NCBI RefSeq assembly: GCF_026191635.1
Contig: NZ_JAKRRW010000002.1
Span: 124,001 to 188,000 of the forward strand
Reading direction: 5' to 3'
Source of the DNA: Photobacterium obscurum
GTDB taxonomy: Bacteria > Pseudomonadota > Gammaproteobacteria > Enterobacterales > Vibrionaceae
Length of the DNA stretch: 64,000 nucleotides
Position numbers and translations under genes: made by a program. The notes beneath the pieces are model-generated. The model saw nothing but the letters and a program-made list of their open reading frames with translations, was not told the DNA's origin and did no database searches. Position 1 is the first letter of the stretch, and every line of letters begins with the position of its first letter. Of the stretch, positions 37,368 to 47,430 are shown one piece after another.

Positions 37368-38204
37368 ATGGACAAGTCAGCTACGCCTTCATTTATCACC
37401 GAAGACTACTTGCGGCAGCATGTAGGCCTGCGTCACGGTGGTGAAATTCATCTTCCTCCGGGTACTCGCTTTACGCCGTCAGCGCAGCAAATGCTGACTG
37501 AAAAGCAGATCACAGTACGCTGGCGAGATGAAAAAGGTCAGGTGTTTGCTGCCAGCGAGACAGAGAAAGGCGCCTCGCTAGAGCGGGTACATCCGTTGAA
37601 GAACAATAATGTACGCCCTGAGAATGCCTGTATGTTATGTGGCTCTGACGTAGAGCACAAACCCGCATTGATGACTCACCTCAATGATCAAATGCTGGTG
37701 CCTAAAACGCATCCACGGATCCAACTCCGTGGCAAGCTTGATAGCTGTATTAGCTATTGTGTGCTGGTGCAATGCGCAATGTCCGAGCAACCGGAAATGC
37801 TGCAGGGCTTCTTGGCCGATATCCGTTCTTACCTGGGACAAACCCTTCAATGTGAAGTTACTGAGCAGCCGTTGCCAGAACCTGAACTGGGTGAGTTCAG
37901 TGCGGATACGGTACACCGCTGGTCACATCATCCATTGCGGTATCTTGGCCACGATCATCTGTTGCCTGATGTGAGTTACGGCGGGTTAGTGGCTCAGTTG
38001 AACTACCTCCGTGCCTTGGTGCGGGAGCTAGAGCTTGCTGCTAGCCAGGTTTATATGGACCACAGCATGAAGCTGACACGAGACGATATCGTCGCAGGCC
38101 TCAACCGGCTATCGAGCGCGGTTTACGTGGTGATGATTCTAGTGCTTCAGTGCCAGAAAGGGCAGCAGTCAGTACTGGGAGGCCTACGTCATGAAGTTGC
38201 TTGA
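37368..38204 (+). CDS. eutT: Corrinoid adenosyltransferase EutT
   Basis: 278 residues from the ATG at 37368, 2 nt after eutQ. Converts cob(I)alamin and ATP to AdoCbl for EutBC. '[20 protein letters not shown]', '[20 protein letters not shown]' and '[14 protein letters not shown]' match EutT. The metal-site motif H-x11-C-C-x2-C appears here as His75, Ala87, Cys88, Cys91: the first Cys of the CC pair is Ala. Overlaps eutD by 14 bp. Confidence 0.9.
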   Translation: MDKSATPSFITEDYLRQHVGLRHGGEIHLPPGTRFTPSAQQMLTEKQITVRWRDEKGQVFAASETEKGASLERVHPLKNNNVRPENACMLCGSDVEHKPALMTHLNDQMLVPKTHPRIQLRGKLDSCISYCVLVQCAMSEQPEMLQGFLADIRSYLGQTLQCEVTEQPLPEPELGEFSADTVHRWSHHPLRYLGHDHLLPDVSYGGLVAQLNYLRALVRELELAASQVYMDHSMKLTRDDIVAGLNRLSSAVYVVMILVLQCQKGQQSVLGGLRHEVA

Positions 38205-39168
38205 GCAGTGTCGTACCCAATGTCTGAAGAGCCCGAAACGAATTGTCTTTCCGGATGCCAATGACGTGCGTCTACTCCATGCCGCCAACGATATGAAGCT
38301 TGCCGGCCTGGCCGAACCTATCTTGCTTGGTAGCCCTTTCCAGCTACGAGATCTTGCCCACCGAAGCGGTATTGCGGTGCCATGTCTGACGTTGTTGTCA
38401 CCGGAGTCTGCTGGCTGTTTTGACGAAATGGTCCAGAGTTATGTCGCTAAGCAACGGAAGCCGATCTCGGTTGAGGAGGCGACTGAAAGGCTTAAGCAGC
38501 CGCTGGATTTCGCCATGATGATGGTTGATCAGGGATACGCTGATATATGTATTGGCGGCAATATCTCGACAACGGGCGATGTGATCCGGGCTGCAATACG
38601 TGGTACCGGCGTGGCTCCGGGCTCGAAAACGGTGTCTAGCTTCTTCCTGATGCTCTCACCAGACGGCGAACAGGTTCATGCCTTTTCTGACGCAGGAGTC
38701 ATTCCGCTGCCTACGGCCGAACAGTTGGCTGATATCGCCATTGATACTGCACGAAACTATCAACAACTGACGGGTAATACCCCGCGTGTTGCGATGCTGT
38801 CGTTTTCGACCAAGGGCAGTGCCGCTCATCCTACGGTTAGCAAGGTTAGCGAAGCGACTGAGCTCGTTCGCCAACGCCAGCCGGATTTGATTATTGACGG
38901 TGAAGTGCAGTTCGACGCGGCTATCGTGCCCGCCGTTGCCGCTCAAAAAATGCCTGACAGCCCCCTTGGCGGTCAGGCCAATGTGTTTATTTTTCCTTCC
39001 CTTAATGCCGGCAATATCGCTTACAAAGTTGCCCAGCGTTTGGGGGGCTACATTGCACTGGGACCGATGCTACAAGGCTTGGCTTCTCCGGTGCACGATT
39101 TATCTCGCGGCTGTAGTGCGAACGATATCGTTGATATTTCGGTATTGGCATCCAGCCTGTGTCAATAA
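38191..39168 (+). CDS. eutD: Phosphotransacetylase EutD
   Basis: 325 residues of the PTA_PTB family. '[20 protein letters not shown]', '[19 protein letters not shown]', '[13 protein letters not shown]' and '[11 protein letters not shown]' are the expected phosphate/CoA-binding stretches. Interconverts acetyl-CoA and acetyl-phosphate, recycling CoA within the compartment. Confidence 0.94.
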   Translation: MKLLEQCRTQCLKSPKRIVFPDANDVRLLHAANDMKLAGLAEPILLGSPFQLRDLAHRSGIAVPCLTLLSPESAGCFDEMVQSYVAKQRKPISVEEATERLKQPLDFAMMMVDQGYADICIGGNISTTGDVIRAAIRGTGVAPGSKTVSSFFLMLSPDGEQVHAFSDAGVIPLPTAEQLADIAIDTARNYQQLTGNTPRVAMLSFSTKGSAAHPTVSKVSEATELVRQRQPDLIIDGEVQFDAAIVPAVAAQKMPDSPLGGQANVFIFPSLNAGNIAYKVAQRLGGYIALGPMLQGLASPVHDLSRGCSANDIVDISVLASSLCQ

Positions 39169-39205
39169 CTTACTTTAACCAACAGAGAACTCTGAGGATT
39201 TAACA

Positions 39206-39523
39206 ATGGAAGCGCTAGGCATTATCGAAACCAAAGGACTTACTTCACTGATTGAAGCGTCTGATGCGATGGTTAAAGCGGCACGTGTACAGCTGGTTGG
39301 CTACAAGCAAATCGGCTCCGGCATCGTGTCTGCAATGGTTCGTGGCGACGTAGCTGCGTGTAAAGCGGCGACTGATGCAGGTGCCGCGGCTGCACAGCGC
39401 CTGGGCGAAGTGGTTGCTGTTCATGTGATCCCGCGTCCACACGGTGACTTGGAAGCGATCTTCCCAATCACTACTGAAGAAGAAAAACCGGCTGCTACTA
39501 AAGCTCGTAGCACAAGCAAATAA
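39206..39523 (+). CDS. eutM: Shell hexamer protein EutM (copy 1)
   Basis: 105 residues, single BMC domain; '[20 protein letters not shown]' and '[20 protein letters not shown]' match EutM. Pore region 'YKQIGSG'. A 14-17-residue Glu/Lys/Ala/Ser tail follows the BMC domain and is missing from copy 2. Strong AGGA site; probably one of the major facet tiles. Confidence 0.95.
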   Translation: MEALGIIETKGLTSLIEASDAMVKAARVQLVGYKQIGSGIVSAMVRGDVAACKAATDAGAAAAQRLGEVVAVHVIPRPHGDLEAIFPITTEEEKPAATKARSTSK

Positions 39524-39543
39524 GTCTGAGTGAGGACAAATTA

Positions 39544-39819
39544 ATGGACGCATTAGGCATTCTAGAAACAAAAGGGTTAACCGCATTAATCGAAGCATCA
39601 GATGCAATGGTTAAGGCTGCACGTGTCGAACTTGTTGGCTATCAGCAAATTGGCTCGGGTTATGTAACGGCACTGATCCGTGGTGATGTGGCTTCTTGTA
39701 AAGCGGCGACGGATGCAGGCTCTGTCGTTGCTCAGCGTTTGGGTGAGTTGGTTGCGGTACACGTGATCCCTCGTCCACATAACGATTTGGAAAAAGTATT
39801 TCCCATTAAAGTCAAGTGA
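39544..39819 (+). CDS. Shell hexamer protein, EutM-like (copy 2)
   Basis: 91 residues, single BMC domain, clearly a paralogue of the preceding gene ('[20 protein letters not shown]', pore 'YQQIGSG') and close enough to mix with it in a facet. It ends directly after the BMC fold ('FPIKVK'). Tandem duplication 20 nt downstream of copy 1. Substitutions include Tyr after the GSG pore loop. Confidence 0.93.
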   Translation: MDALGILETKGLTALIEASDAMVKAARVELVGYQQIGSGYVTALIRGDVASCKAATDAGSVVAQRLGELVAVHVIPRPHNDLEKVFPIKVK

Positions 39820-39825
39820 TTCGAT

Positions 39826-39850
39826 ACCCCTTGGTCGTTAACCCAAGGGT
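39826..39850 (+). repeat. Hairpin between the second eutM and eutN
   Basis: ACCCCTTGG and CCAAGGGT-type arms around a short loop, with a second complementary GGGG just after. No U-tract; lies in the 61-nt gap after the shell pair, where it could protect the eutM transcripts from 3' decay. Confidence 0.5.
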
Positions 39851-39880
39851 CAAGGGGCGTTCGAAAAGGTAGGAGAACGT

Positions 39881-40180
39881 ATGCGAATTGCACGTGTAAT
39901 AGGCCATGTGATTGCCACGGTACGTAGTCAGCATATGCGAATGGACAAATTGTGTCTGGTTGAGTTTGTTGATAAATGCGGCGAGGCAACGGGTGACATT
40001 CATATCGCGATGGATCAGCTTGGCGCTGGTGAAGGGGAGTGGGTGATGGTCGTGGCCGGCAGTTCTGCCCGCGCCGCATATGGCAGTGCGGAAAACGGTT
40101 CTCCGGTTGACCTATGTGTGGTCGGAATTATTGATGAAGTAACAGCAGCTAGCGAGCAATTGTACAACAAGCATTACTAG
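39881..40180 (+). CDS. eutN: Shell vertex pentamer protein EutN
   Basis: 99 residues, EutN/CcmL (BMC-P) family: 'MRIARVIGHVIATVRSQHM', 'VMVVAGSSARAAYGSAENG', 'PVDLCVVGIIDEV'. Forms pentamers that cap the polyhedral shell vertices. GGAGA precedes the start. Confidence 0.95.
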   Translation: MRIARVIGHVIATVRSQHMRMDKLCLVEFVDKCGEATGDIHIAMDQLGAGEGEWVMVVAGSSARAAYGSAENGSPVDLCVVGIIDEVTAASEQLYNKHY

Positions 40181-40200
40181 CTGTTTGGAGAAGGTTCCTT

Positions 40201-41610
40201 ATGGATCAGCAGCAAATAGAAGAGATTGTTAGACGTGTCGTCATGCAGCTTAGCGGCAGCGCGGCAGGCACGCCTTCTGTGAGCGAGCAAGGTGACTACG
40301 GTATTTATCCGACGTTGGATGGCGCCGTGGCAGCGGCAAAAGCTGCCCAGCGAGAAATTCGCACCATTGCCCTGCGTGATGACATTATTCTGGCAATTCG
40401 CCGTATGGCGAAAAAGCATGCCCGCGAGCTGTCAGAAATGGCGGTATCAGAAACCGGCTTTGGTCGGGTTGAAGATAAAATCAGCAAGCATTTGTTGGTC
40501 GCCCACCGTACTCCTGGTACGGAAATTCTAGCACCGCAGGCCGTATCTGGTGATGCAGGTATGAGCTTGATGGAAAATGCACCGTGGGGGGTCATTGCCT
40601 CTGTCACGCCAAGTACTAACCCATCGTGCACAGTGATTAACAATGCGATTAGCATGATCGCGGCAGGTAATGGTGTTGTATTTGCACCGCACCCTGCAGC
40701 GAAGAAAGTATCTCAGTATGCCATTCAGCTGGTGAATAAAGCCTCTGAAAGCGTAGGCGGCCCTGCCAATATTTGTACAACGGTTGCAACACCGTCACTC
40801 GAAAATGCCCAGCTGCTATTTACTTACCCGGGAATTGGCCTGTTGGTTGTGACGGGTGGAGATGCAGTAGTAGAAGCTGCTCGCAAGGTTACAGACAAGC
40901 GTTTGATTGCTGCAGGCCCGGGGAATCCGCCAGTCGTCGTCGACGAAACGGCCGATCTTGAGCGTGCTGCTATTTCAATTGTTCAGGGTGCATCATTCGA
41001 TAACAATATCGTGTGTGCGACCGAGAAAGAAATTATTGCCGTGGCGTCGATCGCCGACGAGCTAAAGGCTCAGATGTGTCGCAATGGGGCATATGAAGTT
41101 ACGCCAGAGCAAGCTGAAGCAATAGCTCGCGTGGTGCTTAAGGGCTACCCGGGCGACAACCCAGCCGCCAACCCACAATGGGTTGGGCGTGATGCAGCCA
41201 AGCTTGCTGCCGCTGCGGGTATCGATGTACCTGCCGATACGCGTCTGTTGGTATTTGATGCTGATAGGTCTCATGTATTTGCAGTTACCGAGCAAATGAT
41301 GCCTATCTTGCCGCTGATCCGTGCCGCCAACGCTGATCAGGCCATTGACTGGGCTGTTGAGCTAGAGCAGAGCAACCGCCATACCGCAGCAATTCATTCG
41401 AAGAACATCGATGTGCTGACACGTATGGCCTACGAAATGGATTGTAGTCTCCTTGCCAAGAATGGCCCTTCAATTGCGGCAATTGGTGCCGGTGGCGAAG
41501 GCTGGACCACGATGACCATCTCGACGCCGACTGGCGAAGGTGTGACTAACGCGCTGACCTTTACCCGTAAGCGCCGTTGCACGGCTGTTGATTCTTTCAG
41601 GATTGTATAA
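40201..41610 (+). CDS. eutE: Acylating acetaldehyde dehydrogenase EutE
   Basis: 469 residues of the aldehyde dehydrogenase superfamily, CoA-acylating branch. Catalytic Cys272 in 'SFDNNIVCATEKE'. Residues 1-19 ('MDQQQIEEIVRRVVMQLSG') form an amphipathic helix typical of encapsulation peptides, linked by a Ser/Gly/Ala-rich stretch to the catalytic domain. Converts acetaldehyde to acetyl-CoA and regenerates NADH for EutG. Confidence 0.95.
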   Translation: MDQQQIEEIVRRVVMQLSGSAAGTPSVSEQGDYGIYPTLDGAVAAAKAAQREIRTIALRDDIILAIRRMAKKHARELSEMAVSETGFGRVEDKISKHLLVAHRTPGTEILAPQAVSGDAGMSLMENAPWGVIASVTPSTNPSCTVINNAISMIAAGNGVVFAPHPAAKKVSQYAIQLVNKASESVGGPANICTTVATPSLENAQLLFTYPGIGLLVVTGGDAVVEAARKVTDKRLIAAGPGNPPVVVDETADLERAAISIVQGASFDNNIVCATEKEIIAVASIADELKAQMCRNGAYEVTPEQAEAIARVVLKGYPGDNPAANPQWVGRDAAKLAAAAGIDVPADTRLLVFDADRSHVFAVTEQMMPILPLIRAANADQAIDWAVELEQSNRHTAAIHSKNIDVLTRMAYEMDCSLLAKNGPSIAAIGAGGEGWTTMTISTPTGEGVTNALTFTRKRRCTAVDSFRIV

Positions 41611-41613
41611 ATC

Positions 41614-42450
41614 ATGACTACGTATCTCGAACAAGCCAATCATAACTTGTTGATTATCGACGAGATAGTTAACGATGAAACGCCGGTTAGTGCACCTGAA
41701 ACCTGGTATGTCGGTATTGATTTGGGAACCGCAGATATCCAGACCGTTGTTATTGATGAGGAAGGAACGCCGGTTGCAGCGTTCCTGGACTGGGCTGATG
41801 TCGTTCGCGATGGTGTGGTTGTCGATTATGTCGGTGCTTGTCGTATCGTCCGTGATCAGCTGGCCAAAGTGCAGCAGAAGCTGGGCATTTTCGTGGAAGA
41901 GGCGATTACCTCATACCCACCGGGTACGGATCCGCGTATTTCAATCAATGTGGTGGAATCTGCCGGGATCGTGGTGAGTCATGTGATTGATGAGCCATCG
42001 AGTGTTGCGGAATTGCTTCACATTGAGCAGGGAGCCGTGGTCGATGTCGGTGGTGGTACAACGGGTACTGCGATTATTGAGAACGGTAGCCTTGTCAGTT
42101 CGCTAGACGAACCGTCGGGGGGGCGCCATGTCAGCTTGGCGATTGCCGGTGGTATGGGGGTTGATATGGAGGAGGCGGAACAGCAAAAACGCCGTAGCCA
42201 TGAAGACCCGCTGATTGCGGCAATGGCAAAACCGGTGATTGAGAAGATGTCTGATATCGTCGCCGATCATATTGCCGATCATCAGCCCGGTGCGATTTAT
42301 CTTACCGGTGGTGGCACGCTGATCGCGGGGTTTGCCCAGATCTTCCGTAAAACCTTTCCTGAAATTGAAGTGATCGAGCTGTCTCGGGCTTTGTACCTGA
42401 CGCCGCTGGCGATTGCCAGCTACGGCCTCACCCTCAAAGGTAAGGAGTAA
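41614..42450 (+). CDS. eutJ: EutJ, Hsp70/actin-fold protein
   Basis: 278 residues of the actin/HSP70 ATPase fold: phosphate-1 'VGIDLGTADIQTVVIDEEG', phosphate-2 'GAVVDVGGGTTGTAI', adenosine 'IYLTGGGTLIAGF'. Putative chaperone for Eut enzymes or shell; role unproven. Three-nt spacing on both sides. Confidence 0.93.
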   Translation: MTTYLEQANHNLLIIDEIVNDETPVSAPETWYVGIDLGTADIQTVVIDEEGTPVAAFLDWADVVRDGVVVDYVGACRIVRDQLAKVQQKLGIFVEEAITSYPPGTDPRISINVVESAGIVVSHVIDEPSSVAELLHIEQGAVVDVGGGTTGTAIIENGSLVSSLDEPSGGRHVSLAIAGGMGVDMEEAEQQKRRSHEDPLIAAMAKPVIEKMSDIVADHIADHQPGAIYLTGGGTLIAGFAQIFRKTFPEIEVIELSRALYLTPLAIASYGLTLKGKE

Positions 42451-42453
42451 GCC

Positions 42454-43692
42454 ATGTCTGTATCCAGTACCGAAATCGCCAGTATTGTGCAGCAAACCCT
42501 GCAGCAGTATCGGCCTTACCGTGGCTTTACGTTCCGCTCGCCGGCTATCACGGTAACTGGCGGGCATTGTGTTAACCAGCTTGGGGATGCTCTCGTTGAG
42601 CTGGGTGCCAGCCACGTTCTGCTGGTCGCCGACAAAATGGTTCATCAGCTGGGACTGACCGCTGGCTGTGCAAATGCGATCACATTGGCAGGACTCCAGC
42701 TGACCTTGTTCTGTGAGGTTGAGGGTGAGCCGGACAGCAATCTGATTGTTCGCGGTCAAACGGCACTTTGTGCTAGTAAAGCTGATTTTGTGCTGGGGAT
42801 AGGTGGCGGTTCTGCGCTTGATGCGGCCAAGGCGATTGCGGTTATCGGTGAGTACCAGGGACCGTTGACTGAATTTAAGGTCGGCGGAATTGCCTCACGT
42901 CAGGTTGGCTTGGGGGCGATCCCGACCACTGCCGGTACCGGCTCGGAAGTCACCGATATTACGGTGATCAAAGATGTAGCTTTGGATATCAAGGTGCCGG
43001 TGAAAGGGCCAGCATTGGTTCCGGACCTTGCCTTGCTTGATCCTGCTCTGATGCTTGGTGTTCCAGCGACGATCACTGCGGCAACCGGCATCGATACCTT
43101 GACCCACGCCATCGAAGCCTATGTATCGCGAAACTCGAATCCGTTATCGAAAGCGTATGCCTATCACGCGATTGAAGCATTGATCAAAGCGCTGCCGACA
43201 GCCGTTGGCTACGGGCAGGATATGGATAAGCGCTACGACATGGCGGTGGCCGCCTATAAAGCGGGTCTGGCATTTAGTAATGCTGGATTAGGTTTGACGC
43301 ATGCTATCGCTCATCAAATTGGTGCCCGTTATCACCTGCCGCATGGTGTGGCCAATGCCATCTTGCTGCCTTATGTCATGGCGTTCAATGCTCTTAGCTG
43401 TGAAGCCGAGTATGCCGAGATTGCCAATGCATTGGGTGTCAGCCGCGAAGCCATGACGTGTCGTGAGCGGTGCCGGGCTGCCATTTTGGTGGTAAGGCAA
43501 TTGGTGGTGGATCTTGGATTGCCGACCTCACTGGCGGATGTCGAGATTGCCGAGCAGGACTTGCCGCAGTTGGCTGAGCAGGCAATGCAGGATATTTGCC
43601 TGCAGGGCAACCCGCGTCAGGTAACCCCGGCGCAAATTGTGACATTGCTGAAGCAGGTCATGGTCGGTCAGCTGCCAGAAGGATACTGCTGA
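42454..43692 (+). CDS. eutG: Iron-type alcohol dehydrogenase EutG
   Basis: 412 residues, Fe-dependent ADH (group III). NAD site 'GGGSALDAAKA', 'PTTAGTGSEVTDI', metal ligands in 'HAIEAYVS', 'HAIAHQIGARYHLPHG'. Reduces acetaldehyde to ethanol, recycling NAD+ for EutE. The N-terminus ('TEIASIVQQTLQQY') resembles the targeting helices of EutE and EutC. Overlaps eutA by 1 bp. Confidence 0.93.
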   Translation: MSVSSTEIASIVQQTLQQYRPYRGFTFRSPAITVTGGHCVNQLGDALVELGASHVLLVADKMVHQLGLTAGCANAITLAGLQLTLFCEVEGEPDSNLIVRGQTALCASKADFVLGIGGGSALDAAKAIAVIGEYQGPLTEFKVGGIASRQVGLGAIPTTAGTGSEVTDITVIKDVALDIKVPVKGPALVPDLALLDPALMLGVPATITAATGIDTLTHAIEAYVSRNSNPLSKAYAYHAIEALIKALPTAVGYGQDMDKRYDMAVAAYKAGLAFSNAGLGLTHAIAHQIGARYHLPHGVANAILLPYVMAFNALSCEAEYAEIANALGVSREAMTCRERCRAAILVVRQLVVDLGLPTSLADVEIAEQDLPQLAEQAMQDICLQGNPRQVTPAQIVTLLKQVMVGQLPEGYC

Positions 43693-45125
43693 TGGATAGG
43701 AAAATTGTCCATAGTGTCGGTATCGATATTGGTACCACGACCACCCAGGTGATTTTCTCGAACCTGACTGTTGTAAACCGCGCGCCTGCGTCGCAGGTGC
43801 CGGTCTATGAGTTTGTCGATCGAGAGATTTCGTATCAGAGCCCGGTGTCGTTTACCCCGATTAATCATCAGGGGACCATTGATGCTGACCGTCTGCGTCA
43901 GTTTATCGAGAACCAGATTGATCAAGCCGGTTTTGCCGCTGAAGGGGTAGAGACCGGGGCCATCATTATTACCGGCGAAACGGCCAAGGCTCACAATGCC
44001 CGTGATGCCATCATGGATCTGTCACAGCAGCTAGGCGACTTCGTTGTTGCAACGGCCGGGCCGAACCTTGAATCGGTCATTGCCGGACGGGGTAGCGGCG
44101 CGCAGGAGCTGTCGCAGCATAACCACCTGAAGGTGATGAACATCGATATCGGTGGCGGCACCTCGAATTATGTGGTGTTCGACTGCGGCCGTGTCGTGTC
44201 GACAGCGTGCCTGAACATCGGTGGCCGCCTGGTTGAGCTAAACGGGCAGGGCGAAATCACCTATGTCCACAAGCCTGCGATTGCGGTAATGCAGGACTTG
44301 TTCGGTGAAGCACTGAATCCTCGACAGGTTACGGTTGATCATCTCAACCGAATCGTTACGCGTATGGCCGATTTGATTGTCGAGGTGATGAACGGGCAGC
44401 TGTCACCGCTGGCGGTTCAGCTACTACAAACCCCGGCTCTCGAATCTCTTTCGGACATTGATGCGGTGTTCTTAAGTGGTGGTGTGGGGGAATGCTATTA
44501 CCAACACCAGTACCAGCATAATAGCGAGTCTGGACATTTTGGTGATATTGGACCGCATCTGGCTAGTGCCTTGCTGAGCCATCATGAGCTTGCTGCCCTA
44601 CCGGTAAGAAAGCCGAACCAGACGGTACGGGCAACGGTGATTGGCGCCGGTGCCTATTCACTCACATTATCCGGCTCAACCATCTGGCTGAATTCTGACG
44701 AGTTGCCGTTGAAAAATATCCCGGTGGTTCACCCGGCCGTGGATTGGCTGCAAGAGACGCCGTCGATCTGCGATGAAATCATCATTGCTGCAGAGCGAAT
44801 GGATCTAGCCCTTGGCTGTGACCGTTACGCGGTTGCCATTGATAGTGGTATGCCGGTGCGCTATTTCGCTGTTCAGCATGTAGCCAGCGAGCTGGCCCGG
44901 TTTTATCGCGAGCACGGCAACCATCAGGCCCCGGCATTTGTCGTGGTTCACAACGATATAGGAAAAGCGCTCGGCATGGAGCTGCAGCCCCAGCTCCATC
45001 CACAACCCGTGAGCGTGATTGATGAAGTGATCACCCATGAAGGTGACTACATCGATATTGGCAACAGTTACTTCGGCGGGGAGATCGTTCCTTTGACAGT
45101 CAAATCACTCGCCTTCCCGTCTTAA
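43692..45125 (+). CDS. eutA: Ethanolamine ammonia-lyase reactivase EutA
   Basis: 477 residues from the ATG overlapping the eutG stop (TGATG); a longer frame extends into eutG but lacks support. Actin-like ATP-binding motifs 'SVGIDIGTTTTQVIFSNL' and 'VMNIDIGGGTSNYVVFD'. Exchanges damaged cobalamin in EutBC in an ATP-dependent way. Confidence 0.94.
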   Translation: MDRKIVHSVGIDIGTTTTQVIFSNLTVVNRAPASQVPVYEFVDREISYQSPVSFTPINHQGTIDADRLRQFIENQIDQAGFAAEGVETGAIIITGETAKAHNARDAIMDLSQQLGDFVVATAGPNLESVIAGRGSGAQELSQHNHLKVMNIDIGGGTSNYVVFDCGRVVSTACLNIGGRLVELNGQGEITYVHKPAIAVMQDLFGEALNPRQVTVDHLNRIVTRMADLIVEVMNGQLSPLAVQLLQTPALESLSDIDAVFLSGGVGECYYQHQYQHNSESGHFGDIGPHLASALLSHHELAALPVRKPNQTVRATVIGAGAYSLTLSGSTIWLNSDELPLKNIPVVHPAVDWLQETPSICDEIIIAAERMDLALGCDRYAVAIDSGMPVRYFAVQHVASELARFYREHGNHQAPAFVVVHNDIGKALGMELQPQLHPQPVSVIDEVITHEGDYIDIGNSYFGGEIVPLTVKSLAFPS

Positions 45126-45138
45126 TAGGAGTTATTGC

Positions 45139-46503
45139 ATGAAGTTGAAAACCCACCTGTTTGGTCAGACTTACCAATTCAGGGATGTAAAAGAAGTATT
45201 GGCAAAAGCCTCTGACCTACGTTCTGGTGACATCTTAGCCGGTGTTGCTGCAGAAACTGCGCAGGAGCGTGTTGCTGCGAAGCATGTTCTGTCTGAACTG
45301 ACCCTTAAGGATTTGCGTGAAAACCCTGTGGTCAGCTACGAAAACGATATCATCACTCGGATCAACCAAGATAGCCTGAACCGTGCGATGTTCGAAAAAA
45401 TTCAGAACTGGTCGGTGAGCGAACTGCGTGAGTACGTATTGTCAGATGATATGACACACGAAGACATGCAGCGTCTGCGCAAGGGCCTTACCGCTGAGAT
45501 CGTGTCTGCGGTAGGTAAGCTGTGTTCAAACGGCGACTTGATGTACGGTGCGAGTAAAATGCCGGTGGTAACCAAGGCAAATGCGACCGTCGGTTTGCCT
45601 GGCCACTTTAGCTGTCGCTTGCAGCCAAATGATACCCGCGACAACGTCAGCTCAATTCTGGCTCAGACTTATGAAGGTTTGACCTACGGCTGTGGTGACG
45701 CGGTAATCGGTATTAACCCTGTTACCGACAGCGTCGAAAACACGACCCAGATGCTGAATGCGATTCAGGATGTTATTACCAAGTGGGATATCCCGACTCA
45801 GCCTTGTGTACTTTCGCATATTACTACCCAGATGGAAGCGGTTCGTCGTGGCGCGCCTGGCGGCTTGTTGTTCCAGAGTATTGCCGGTTCTGAAAAAGGT
45901 TTGGCTGAATTCGGTGTTAGCGTCGATATGCTGGATGAAGCTTACGAAATTGGTAAGCAGTACTGCAATCTTGCCGGCGAAAACATGATGTATTTTGAAA
46001 CCGGACAGGGCTCTGAGCTATCGGCCGATGCCCACCACGGTGCCGACCAGATGACGATGGAAGCACGCTGCTATGCACTGGCCCAGCGCTATAACCCGCA
46101 TATTGTGAATACCGTCGTTGGCTTCATTGGTCCTGAGTATCTGTACAACCATCAGCAGATCATTCGTGCCGGTCTTGAAGATCACTTTATGGGTAAGCTA
46201 TCAGGCATGCCAATGGGCTGTGATGCCTGTTACACCAACCATGCTGATACGGATCAGAACTCGAACGAAAACCTCGTTACTTTGTTGGCAGCCGCAGGTG
46301 TTAACTTTGTCATCGGTATGCCGATGGGCGATGACATCATGTTGAACTACCAAACTACCTCTTTCCACGATACAGCCTCGGTTCGTCAGCTGCTGAAACT
46401 GCGCCCTGCGCCAGAGTTTGAAGCATGGATGGAAACTATGGGTCTGATGGAAAACGGTCGTCTGACGCGTAAAGCGGGCGATCCGTCAATCTTCTTCAAG
46501 TAA
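45139..46503 (+). CDS. eutB: Ethanolamine ammonia-lyase large subunit EutB
   Basis: 454 residues, full length. TIM-barrel catalytic subunit with '[20 protein letters not shown]', '[20 protein letters not shown]' and '[20 protein letters not shown]'. Together with EutC it binds AdoCbl and converts ethanolamine to acetaldehyde and ammonia by a radical route. Strong AGGAG upstream. Confidence 0.97.
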   Translation: MKLKTHLFGQTYQFRDVKEVLAKASDLRSGDILAGVAAETAQERVAAKHVLSELTLKDLRENPVVSYENDIITRINQDSLNRAMFEKIQNWSVSELREYVLSDDMTHEDMQRLRKGLTAEIVSAVGKLCSNGDLMYGASKMPVVTKANATVGLPGHFSCRLQPNDTRDNVSSILAQTYEGLTYGCGDAVIGINPVTDSVENTTQMLNAIQDVITKWDIPTQPCVLSHITTQMEAVRRGAPGGLLFQSIAGSEKGLAEFGVSVDMLDEAYEIGKQYCNLAGENMMYFETGQGSELSADAHHGADQMTMEARCYALAQRYNPHIVNTVVGFIGPEYLYNHQQIIRAGLEDHFMGKLSGMPMGCDACYTNHADTDQNSNENLVTLLAAAGVNFVIGMPMGDDIMLNYQTTSFHDTASVRQLLKLRPAPEFEAWMETMGLMENGRLTRKAGDPSIFFK

Positions 46504-46513
46504 GGGTTTGGTA

Positions 46514-47416
46514 ATGAACGAGCAAAAAATTCAGGACATCGTCGCAACAGTACTCGCCCAGCTTGGCGAGACCAATGTAGCAACTTCAGATGTAACTAAG
46601 GTCGTGGATGCGGTTACGCCTGTCGCGGGCGGATACGTACCACAGGTTAGTGGGGAATCACTGCCTGATCTGGGTGATATCCAGTTTAAAAAGTGGAATG
46701 GTATTGAGGGAGCTCTCGACAACAAAGTTGTTGAAGATCTGATGTCACAGACAGATGCCCGTGTTGGTACCGGACGTACCGGCCCGCGTCCTCGTACAAC
46801 AGCATTATTACGTTTTCTTGCTGACCACTCTCGCTCTAAAGATACGGTGATCAAGAACGTAGAATCGTCTTGGCTACAAGAGCGCAAACTGATGGAAGTT
46901 CAGTCGTGCGCCAATGACAAAGATGAGTACCTGACCCGTCCTGATCTAGGCCGGAAACTTAACGATGCGGCGAAAGCGTTAATCAAAGATAGCTGTAAGC
47001 AGACACCACAGGTTCAGGTTGTCCTGTCTGATGGCTTGAGCCTTGATGCGGTAACTGTAAACCATGACGAAATCCTACCGCCATTGTTAAACGGCCTGAA
47101 GAATGCGGGGCTGGATGTAGGTACACCATTCTTTCTCCGTTATGGCCGCGTAAAGGCGCAAGATGAAATTGGCATGCTTCTGAATGCTGAAGTGAACCTG
47201 CTTCTTATCGGTGAGCGCCCTGGACTTGGTCAGTCAGAGTCACTGAGTTGCTACGCAATCTACAAGCCGACAGCCGAGACGGTGGAATCGGATCGTACTG
47301 TAATTTCAAATATTCATGCCGGTGGTACACCGCCAGTGGAAGCGGCAGCAGTAATTGTTGACTTGGTTAAAGATATGCTGGCGAAGAAAGCCAGTGGTAT
47401 CAACTTGAAGCGCTAA
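46514..47416 (+). CDS. eutC: Ethanolamine ammonia-lyase small subunit EutC
   Basis: 300 residues from the ATG at 46514 (a TTG at 46508 is in frame). Residues 1-17 ('[17 protein letters not shown]') form a targeting helix, followed by a linker of about 40 residues and the corrinoid-binding domain ('[20 protein letters not shown]', '[20 protein letters not shown]'). Confidence 0.96.
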   Translation: MNEQKIQDIVATVLAQLGETNVATSDVTKVVDAVTPVAGGYVPQVSGESLPDLGDIQFKKWNGIEGALDNKVVEDLMSQTDARVGTGRTGPRPRTTALLRFLADHSRSKDTVIKNVESSWLQERKLMEVQSCANDKDEYLTRPDLGRKLNDAAKALIKDSCKQTPQVQVVLSDGLSLDAVTVNHDEILPPLLNGLKNAGLDVGTPFFLRYGRVKAQDEIGMLLNAEVNLLLIGERPGLGQSESLSCYAIYKPTAETVESDRTVISNIHAGGTPPVEAAAVIVDLVKDMLAKKASGINLKR

Positions 47417-47430
47417 TATAGGAACGAACA

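Noticed and set aside
42103..42759. 218-codon minus-strand ORF antisense to eutJ/eutG
   Set aside because: Overlaps two well-supported genes in a GC-rich stretch where antisense frames stay open by chance; no family match seen.
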